Below, one piece after another: positions 27,242-33,502 of a stretch of 33,502 bases of DNA. The translations under genes were made by a program, and so were the position numbers. The stretch's first letter is position 1. Every line of letters begins with the position of its first letter. The stretch is from Planctomycetaceae bacterium (GTDB lineage: Bacteria; Planctomycetota; Planctomycetia; Planctomycetales; Planctomycetaceae), in the NCBI GenBank assembly GCA_947476295.1, contig CANJQC010000053.1, positions 1 through 33,502 on the forward strand, read 5' to 3'. Under the pieces are notes generated by a model, which did no database searches, was not told the DNA's origin, and saw nothing but the letters and a program-made list of their open reading frames with translations.

Positions 27242-28186
27242 TTATTTCACCGATGTACCATCGGAAATGGTGCATGGTCCAGTCACATGCGTGAACGGTT
27301 CGATGACGCAGTTTTCTCCGATCACAACGTTGCCGTCAATGACTGTAAAGGGTCGCACGACAGTATCGCGACCGATTTTTGCGCCGAAATTGATCGTTGT
27401 CTGTGCCGCGTTTTCGATCGTCACACCGGACAGCATTAACTCTGTCAGGATACGAGCCTGGATGCTGGTCTGCACTTCAGATAACTGCACGCGTGTGTTA
27501 ACGCCCAGAGCTTCCTCAAGCGTCAAACTGCAACTTGCAGCCACTTTGTGACCTTCATCCATCAGAATTCTCGGACAGTCTGTGAGATAGTATTCCGACT
27601 GCACGTTGTTCGGCTGCAGCTTGCGCAATGACTGCAGCAACAGTGGCGTGTTGAAGGCGTAACAGCCGGTGTTGATTTCCGTGATCTGACGTTGCAGAGG
27701 CGTGGCGTCTTTGTGTTCCACGATGCACGCAAACGCACCGGCTGAATCGCGGACGACGCGACCGAGGCCTTCGTTGTTGATCGTATTCGCAGTCCCGATC
27801 ACGCACGCTGCCTTTTCACCGGACTGCGCGTCCAGCAGTGCTTTCAGAGATGCCCCCTGAAGCAGCGGCGTATCACCCGCAAGGATCAGCACTGAACCGT
27901 TGTGTCCCGTGAGCGATGTTTCGCACATCATCACGGCATGGCCTGTGCCCTTCTGTTCTGTCTGTTCGGCGAACGTGACGTCAGGATGATGCGCCAGTGA
28001 CTTGCGGACCAGATCGGCTTTGTGCCCAACTACCACAACCAACTTTGTGACTCCGGCAGCCCGTGCGGCATCCAGCACATAGTCGATCATCAAACGTCCG
28101 CAGACAGGATGCAGCACCTTCGGTACTTCGGACTTCATCCGGGTACTCTTGCCGGCAGCCAGAATGATGGCGATCGGAGCGTCCAT
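27242..28186 (-). CDS. GlmU-type sugar nucleotidyltransferase, lacking most of the acetyltransferase domain
   Basis: 314 residues. The N-terminal domain is a full UDP-GlcNAc pyrophosphorylase: ILAAGKSTRMKSEVPKVLH (8-26), EQTEQKGTGHAVM, LAGDTPLL, EINTGCYAFN and SEYYLTDCPRIL. It should make UDP-GlcNAc (or a related nucleotide sugar) from UTP and the sugar 1-phosphate. After a helical linker only about three hexapeptide turns of the left-handed beta helix follow (INFGAKIGRDTVV, NVVIGENCVIEPF), then a stop. Canonical GlmU has about 450 residues with the acetyltransferase His beyond this point, so acetylation is not expected here. The start ATG is one base after the stop of the barrel-protein gene, implying translational coupling. 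Confidence 0.85.
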   Translation of the reverse strand: MDAPIAIILAAGKSTRMKSEVPKVLHPVCGRLMIDYVLDAARAAGVTKLVVVVGHKADLVRKSLAHHPDVTFAEQTEQKGTGHAVMMCETSLTGHNGSVLILAGDTPLLQGASLKALLDAQSGEKAACVIGTANTINNEGLGRVVRDSAGAFACIVEHKDATPLQRQITEINTGCYAFNTPLLLQSLRKLQPNNVQSEYYLTDCPRILMDEGHKVAASCSLTLEEALGVNTRVQLSEVQTSIQARILTELMLSGVTIENAAQTTINFGAKIGRDTVVRPFTVIDGNVVIGENCVIEPFTHVTGPCTISDGTSVK

Positions 28187-28187
28187 G

Positions 28188-29582
28188 TTAATACCGCAAC
28201 CCAATCTGTCCGATAAATCCGTCCCCAAGGCTAAATCCGGGAACCGTGTTGGCAAAATCAACATCGCGATCAAACACCCATCCGCCTTCGATAATCCAGC
28301 TGTACAGACCAGCGTCCATCTTCAGACCCAGCAGAAGACGCTTGTCGGCAAGCTGAACCTGATTGTCTGCGCTGACACCCGCATAGGTGTTGTTCACGCC
28401 ATACGCTTCGACATGGTATTCGGCTCGCACATAAATCCACTTCGACCAGTACGTTTCGTTCCCCAGAAACAGACTCACACGAGCTTCAGGGTACATCAAC
28501 TGCCATTCCCAGTAATCATCGCGATAGATCAGGCCGGCCCACGGAATCACAATGTTGTCCACTCGATCCCAGTATTGAGCACCAAGCCCCAGCGTCCAGA
28601 ACTGATCCAGTTGCATGAACAAAATGGCGCGTCCATCCAGCTGAAATCCCTCGCTGAACGCACCGGAATTGAAATCGGTGTTGATCGAAGGAGTGACCCC
28701 GAGACTAACGCTGTAAGGACCAGACTTCGGTGTTTCAAGTTCCAGATCATTCCCGAAACGAAACACGTTGCCAGGCAGATCCAGCGTGCCGCCTGGGCCG
28801 CTCCAGTTGCGCCAGGCAAACTGATGGGTCCAGTTCAGAATCCAGCCGGGACATGCCTGCACAGTATTCGTCAGGTCGTAATCGACACCAATGATATCCA
28901 TCTCACCAGTGACTCCGGCAGGCGCTCCGTGTACGTTGCCATTAGGCAACCATGAAGCATCCAGTCGACTGCTCCAGCCGAAGCGATATGGACTGCAAGG
29001 GTTGGCTCCGTACGCATACGCGCCCTGCGGAGGAATTCCCTGCTGATAAGGATTGGGAGCTCCATAAGGCGACATGCCGGGTTGACCAACGAACGGGTCA
29101 GATGTGATCGGCGGAGCAAACGCATTCCACGTTGTTGTGTCATCGTAAGGTGGCAAAGTCATATCTGGTGACGAAATAATCGGACCACCTGAATTCGGAA
29201 CACCAACGCCCGGATCGGACGGCTGAAATGTGCCTGCCGATGGAATCGCGCCAGCGTCTGGAGGTACCGGAACGGCGCCATCCTGAAAGAGCGTCATCGC
29301 GGTGAGCGTCGGCTCGTAGACCGACTGCTGCATCGCAACCGATCGCTGATACGCACCGCTCGGATGCTGATACGCAGCACTTGGGTAGCTGCCGTATGGC
29401 GAAGGCTGGCCACCTAAGTGATAGCCGCTGCCGTTCGGATTACCGCTGGAGTTCTGGTACGCATTGAAATTCTGGTATCCACCATTCGTGTAGGCCGACG
29501 GATATCCGGCCTGTGCGAGGGCGGTTTGCTGCGTTGTCAGCAAAAAAATTGCTGCGATCGCCGAGGAAGAAAACGTCTTCAC
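28188..29582 (-). CDS. outer-membrane beta-barrel-type protein with Gly/Tyr/Pro-rich N-terminus
   Basis: 464 residues from GTG at 29582, supported by AGGTGA about five bases upstream. A signal peptide (SSAIAAIFLLTTQQTALA) ends at about residue 23. Residues about 25-200 are rich in Gly, Tyr, Ser, Pro, Asn and Gln, with short repeats such as YPSAYTNGGYQNF and GSYPSAAYQHPSGAY, probably a disordered surface or periplasmic segment. From about 205 on, alternating aromatic and polar strands (FGWSSRLDASWLP, WILNWTHQFAW, FWTLGLGAQYWDR, WIYVRAEYHVEAYG) and the final GQIGLRY with a C-terminal aromatic residue indicate a beta-barrel. The nearest description is the planctomycete DUF6268/porin-like group; I am not certain of the family. 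It heads a minus-strand run with the nucleotidyltransferase and DUF1573 genes. Confidence 0.75.
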   Translation of the reverse strand: MKTFSSSAIAAIFLLTTQQTALAQAGYPSAYTNGGYQNFNAYQNSSGNPNGSGYHLGGQPSPYGSYPSAAYQHPSGAYQRSVAMQQSVYEPTLTAMTLFQDGAVPVPPDAGAIPSAGTFQPSDPGVGVPNSGGPIISSPDMTLPPYDDTTTWNAFAPPITSDPFVGQPGMSPYGAPNPYQQGIPPQGAYAYGANPCSPYRFGWSSRLDASWLPNGNVHGAPAGVTGEMDIIGVDYDLTNTVQACPGWILNWTHQFAWRNWSGPGGTLDLPGNVFRFGNDLELETPKSGPYSVSLGVTPSINTDFNSGAFSEGFQLDGRAILFMQLDQFWTLGLGAQYWDRVDNIVIPWAGLIYRDDYWEWQLMYPEARVSLFLGNETYWSKWIYVRAEYHVEAYGVNNTYAGVSADNQVQLADKRLLLGLKMDAGLYSWIIEGGWVFDRDVDFANTVPGFSLGDGFIGQIGLRY

Positions 29583-30178
29583 AGGATCACCTGCTGAGAG
29601 AGTGGAAATGGGCGAGATGTTTGACAGGTGGCTCGATTGAGCCTTTTGTTTCAGGCTGCGACTCCCGAAGAAATCGGGTTGAGGAGAGAGGAGTCGCCGC
29701 AGCTTGAGAGGAACTTCAGGGAATCATGAGGATTCAGCAAATGGCGTCAACACCAACTCGGACACTCTGGCAACCTACGCCCGCCTGATCCATTATTTCG
29801 CAGCTTTTGCCGATCAGGGTCCGGCTAAAACTGCCGGACAATTGATCAGATGTACAGTTTATGAAGCGGGGGACCTAGTGAGCGGTATGGCGTCAGCCCA
29901 CCAGTGCATTTGCGATTTCGGACACCACAAACAAGACTTCTGAATCATAGAGTTTGCAGGCCGTCTTCTGAGCGGACATCAGACGATGCGGGTTTATGGC
30001 TGGCTGCGGAGAGATATCTCGAAGAATTTCATACGCCGAAGCTGGATCGCCGGAATTCATCGATTCTGCAAGAAAGATGCGACACCTGCGGCCAAAGTTG
30101 CGCCAATGTCTGAAGCCACAAAATCCAAACTGGCCCGTGCGCGTCGGGAGTTCCGCGCGGCGTTTGAAATACTTGTAG
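29583..30178. other. gene-poor stretch upstream of the FecR/VIT pseudogene
   Basis: About 600 bases without a convincing gene. An imperfect hairpin (29655-29665 with 29690-29703, plus a small inner CCGA/TCGG stem) may lie in the leader of the barrel-protein gene. Short open frames exist on both strands (for example 29893-30060 minus, 55 codons, and 29904-30113 plus) but none resembles a known family clearly. The plus-strand piece containing LWLAAERYLEEF could be debris of an anti-sigma or FecR-associated gene; this is speculative. Confidence 0.4.
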
Positions 30179-33158
30179 GCTCGGATCAGCGAACTCCGCA
30201 GCGCGAGTTCCCTGCAGCTTAAAGTGAGCAAAGAGGGCCAGTCGGCCGATGTCTGGGTGCGGGCCCCTGGCCTGGTGCGATGGGAAGAGTTACCGCAGCG
30301 ATATCAGATTGCGGCAGGCTCGCGATTGTGGAAGATTGATGAAGCGGAAAACACCGCTTTGGAATTGGATTCTCCGTAGTTCCTTGGACCGCAACAGCAG
30401 ATCGATCTGATCGGGTTGCTGGATATGGGCGTGTCCGATGCGTCGAGACTGCTCGACGCCCGACTTGTGGAACAAGCCACGCGCGATGGGCGTGACTGTC
30501 TGGTGTATCGAGTGGCTTTGCCGACCGGAAAGGGCAACTTGGAAATAGAAGCGTCAGCCGATGCAAAAAGCCTGCAACTGGTAGAAATCTTAGCATGGAA
30601 ATCGGGAACCAAACGCACAGGTCCTCCGCTGGCGGAAATGCGACTGGTGTCGATGAATGTGCAGATTGCTGACGAAAAATTTGCTGTGACAAAATCACTG
30701 ACGGAAGACGGGCGTATCGGCAAGATCAGCGAGGCTCAGGGAATTGTTGTACTGCGACCGATGCTGGCAAAACGGTGGACTCCGATCTGTCGTGAGACGC
30801 TGCTTCGTCCGGGTGACTGAATTCGCACAGAATTGCGTGGGGCGAATGCGGTCGAAGTCACACTGTCGTCGGACGCGGAATTAACGCCTGGGCCAGGAAC
30901 GCTGCTCGAATGCATTTCACCCGTCGAGGCACGGTTGCATACAGGCACAGTTCAAACGATGTCTCCGAAGCAGAGAATATCGTTGACGAGTCGTGGAGAT
31001 TCTCCTTGCTGGGCCCACGCACGGAAAAACGATTTGTCGATATTGGCAAGACACTTCTGGTGCGAGTGGACCGCGACAAAAAACTGGTCGATGTCGCTCA
31101 GGCGCCGCCGTGGTTAGCTGGCTTTGAGGGCACGTCGAATAACGAATCACTGGGTTCATTGATCGGGACTCTGCCCGACGGTCGCAACGAGCCACTGACG
31201 GTCGGCTATCACAAGGTGAGTGTCGAAATTCGCGACCAGATTGCTCGTACGACGATCGAAGAATCGTTCGTCAATCACACGCCCGGACGACTGGAAGGCG
31301 TATTCCATTCTCCGCTGCCTCAGGATGCGTTTATTAGCGGTTTTGGCATGTGGATCGGCAACGATCTGATTGAAGCCGACGTCGTGGAGAAGCAGCGGGC
31401 TCGTGAAATCTACGAAACCATTCTTCGTGAGAAACGCGATCTAGGGCTGCTCGACTGGACTGGCGGCAACATTTTTAAGGCTCGCGTGTTTCCAATTGAA
31501 GCGCGGTCGGAAAAGCGAATCAAGATTGTGTACACGCAGGTATTGCCTCTGCGGGCTAACCGGTACCGGTACTCGTATGGTTTGCGAAGTGAGTTGCTGC
31601 GGACAACGCCGTTGCGGGAATTGTCGCTGACGATCACGGTCAATTCGGCACTGGCGCTGAAGAGCGTGACGTGCCCGACACATATGGCGCAGATCGTGAA
31701 CGCTTCGGTGTGCAGCGCCGGTTTGAGATGCGCGGCGGCGCACGATACTTTGCCGATGGTCGCGACAATGTCAACTTTGAATTGTTGCAACAGCAAATAA
31801 AACAAGCGGGCGACTGGCGATTAGGAATGCGGCAATAGATTCTGAACAATCTTGCCGGGTTGGGCCGCGATGCCGCTGTCCTTCAGCAGCAGGTGCAGAG
31901 CCTTGATGAGCTGAGGAGATTTTCGCTTTCGCGGGGCGCTAATCCTGTGTCCGGTTCGCGCAGCGCCGGCGGTCGCCTTGGCGAAGACTATTTCTTCATG
32001 AACGACGGTGTCTCATTGACTGCCAGATTCGGGGGTGGAGGTGGCAGAGGCTTTGGACTGAATGGGCCTGAACTGAATGGTTCTCTGCGTGACATCGACG
32101 GCGACGAACAACTCGTCACAGAGCTTGCCTCGCGCATCAAATCAGACAGCCGAGAGAGTTTCAGGCAACGCGATAAATCCGGCGAATCAGATCGGAAAGA
32201 CGCGCTGGAAGAATTTGCGGCCGATGACGAACTGCTGGTCGGGCTCCAAGAGACCGAAGGATCAATGGAACAATGGCAGAGGCGCGACTCGGAATTCAAA
32301 TCCTTCGACATCAACCTCTAAATGGGCGATATTTTTGATGTGAGTAAGGCGAAGAAAAACACCAGCGGAGGTTTGAGTGCCGCGATTGGCGGAAGGCGGA
32401 ACGAGTACTACGAAGGCGGCTACGGATATCCCCAGCCGGACTACATATTCTGGATCAATTCGCTGTTTCCCGTGCTCAGCCCTCCGCACGAGCCCATTGA
32501 GCCTCCAGCGGATCCGGAAGGCTGGTCGCCGGAAGCGATTGCTTTGGCGAAGAGCTTATTGCGGATCGAATCGCTGCAGGCTCGGGATGGCGGCATCGAC
32601 ATGCTCCGCGACACAGAGCAACTGCACCCTCGCTGGAACCGTTCTTCCGGTCGCAGCATTGATCAGGTCCTGTATTCTCCGACGGCATGGCTCACGCAAG
32701 GAAAAAATATCGGAGAGCAGACGCTCATGAATTACTGCGATGCGAACGAACGCATCGTCTATTCAAGGGCATTCCGTCTGGGCAGACGCCGTGCTTCAGT
32801 GGCGAGTGAACTCAGATCGCCGCCGTTGAGTCTGAACGATTTCTCACTGTCGCCGTTGCAACACGTGTACGCCAACTGGAACGTCGCAATTGAACGAGCA
32901 GGAGAGAATCAGGTCCGGTTGAATCTGACGATGAAAGACACAACGAACGTCGCACGCTTCACAATTGACACAGCTCGACATGTGCTGCTGAAACACGAAG
33001 TTATGAACGACGGCAAGGTCACGAATACAACGTCCTTTGACAACTTCGTCGAACTGGCAGACACCTGATGGGCTCGCAGAATTGTTCTGATCAATGATCA
33101 GGGGCAGGTGCTTTCTGATACGCAACTGAACCTTCAAGCCCTGACGAAGGATGAGTAA
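30179..33158 (+). pseudogene. decayed FecR/VIT domain protein gene
   Basis: Remains of one large exported-type planctomycete protein spread over several frames. The first frame (from about 30179) encodes a lipoprotein-carrier-like region (VSKEGQSADVWVRAPG...AGSRLWKIDEAENTALE) and then a FecR-like domain (ETLLRPGD-stop-IRTELRGANAVEVTLSS...LTPGPGTLLE). A frame change between about 30950 and 30990 leads into a VIT domain (EPLTVGYHKVSVEIRD, GRLEGVFHSPLPQDAFISGFGMWIG, EKQRAREIYETILREK). Another change near 31690 gives a Gln/Gly-rich part, and the von Willebrand A domain expected after VIT is absent. The C-terminal part is 32322-33158. In-frame stops interrupt it at 30377 (TAG), 30818 (TGA), 31836 (TAG), 32319 (TAA) and 33066 (TGA); the last frame closes at 33156 with TAA. 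No intact start was found. Confidence 0.8.
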
Positions 33159-33303
33159 GCTCAACGGTTGCAGCAACGAATGGCACTGTCGTGATCCGTC
33201 CAGCGCGCAACCTGATCTATAGGCGAACGGGAATTTTTAATAAACCGCCGTTCTTCGGAGTTGGTATTGATTGAAACGCCCGCTCCTGGCGATGATATGG
33301 AAG

Positions 33304-33346
33304 CCCTCCTTGGTTGACTTCTCACGGAAAACCAAGGAGGGTTTTT
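33304..33346 (+). promoter_or_regulatory. terminator-like hairpin that pairs with the ribosome binding site of the methyltransferase gene
   Basis: A perfect 12-base stem, CCCTCCTTGGTT (33304-33315) with AACCAAGGAGGG (33330-33341), has a 14-base loop and is followed by TTTTT. It has the shape of a rho-independent terminator. Its 3' arm also contains AAGGAGG, the ribosome binding site six to seven bases before the ATG at 33348, and its 5' arm is an anti-Shine-Dalgarno sequence. When folded it would both stop transcription and hide the start. Confidence 0.7.
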
Positions 33347-33347
33347 C

Positions 33348-33502
33348 ATGCGCCAGCCAGTACCCTTTCCTTCGGCATTGTTGCCAGCGGACGCAGTGGG
33401 CCGCGACTGTGCGACTGAAAGGCCGCGCGCATTAGAAATTGGTTGCGCAACGGGTGAATACCTTGTTCGATTGCAGGAAGCCGGATGGAATGCGACAGGA
33501 AT
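33348..33502 (+). CDS. class I SAM-dependent methyltransferase, N-terminal fragment cut by window edge
   Basis: The 51 complete codons from ATG at 33348 encode MRQPVPFPSALLPADAV, a short charged stretch, then RALEIGCATGEYLVRLQE. The LEIGCATG segment is motif I of the S-adenosylmethionine-binding Rossmann fold and is followed, at the usual distance, by AGWNATG leading to the second strand. The start is supported by a near-perfect AAGGAGG at the right spacing. The substrate cannot be inferred from this fragment. A hairpin overlapping its ribosome binding site suggests control of expression at the leader. Confidence 0.8.
   Translation, partial: MRQPVPFPSALLPADAVGRDCATERPRALEIGCATGEYLVRLQEAGWNATG

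Noticed and set aside
30179-33158. Possibility that the in-frame stops are recoded codons rather than decay
   Set aside because: Frame changes and a missing VWA domain accompany the stops, TAG, TGA and TAA all occur, and other genes in the window use these codons as normal stops.

Overview
The window reads as a piece of chromosome from a member of the Planctomycetota, probably in or near the Planctomycetaceae. The evidence is the gene content: two very large cytochrome-containing DUF1549/DUF1553 (PSD1) proteins, a Tat-exported DUF1501 protein, a DUF1080 protein, a membrane-anchored Ser/Thr kinase with extracytoplasmic repeats, a DUF1573 protein, a FecR/VIT-type protein (here decayed) and a planctomycete-type squalene-cyclase-like protein. 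No rRNA, tRNA or CRISPR array was seen. The species cannot be named from the sequence alone.

Layout. 1-2436 (minus): a compact cluster of a CoA-type phosphotransferase (cut by the window edge), a histidine-phosphatase-fold protein and a short-chain dehydrogenase, resembling the hydroxyacyl-CoA kinase modules of ACAD10/11 and levulinate pathways. 2612-5095 (plus): a large exported glycoside-hydrolase-like protein. 5188-9900 (minus): NIPSNAP protein, a decayed ISL3-type transposase tail, a PSD1 protein and its usual DUF1501 partner. 9901-14083 (plus): a divergent region with a 20-bp palindrome, then a DxDD-motif terpene cyclase and a DUF116-polyprenyl synthetase fusion. Together these look like an isoprenoid pathway of unknown product. 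14101-16706 (plus): a membrane-fusion adaptor and a MacB/FtsX-like permease with no ATPase beside them.

16797-23712 (minus): kinase, DUF1080 protein and PSD1-LamG protein, separated by terminator-like hairpins. 23778-26053: proC, a broken SRAP-type gene, and msrA on the plus strand. 26055-29582 (minus): beta-barrel outer-membrane-type protein, a short GlmU-type nucleotidyltransferase and a DUF1573 protein, tightly packed. 30179-33158 (plus): a FecR/VIT pseudogene with several in-frame stops and frame changes. 33304-33502: a strong hairpin that is both terminator-like and pairs with the ribosome binding site of a methyltransferase gene running off the end.

The most notable material is (i) the cyclase plus DUF116-prenyl-synthase pair, (ii) palindromic elements sitting in frame inside the cyclase gene, (iii) the hairpin covering the methyltransferase ribosome binding site, and (iv) three separate cases of gene decay (ISL3 transposase, SRAP, FecR/VIT).
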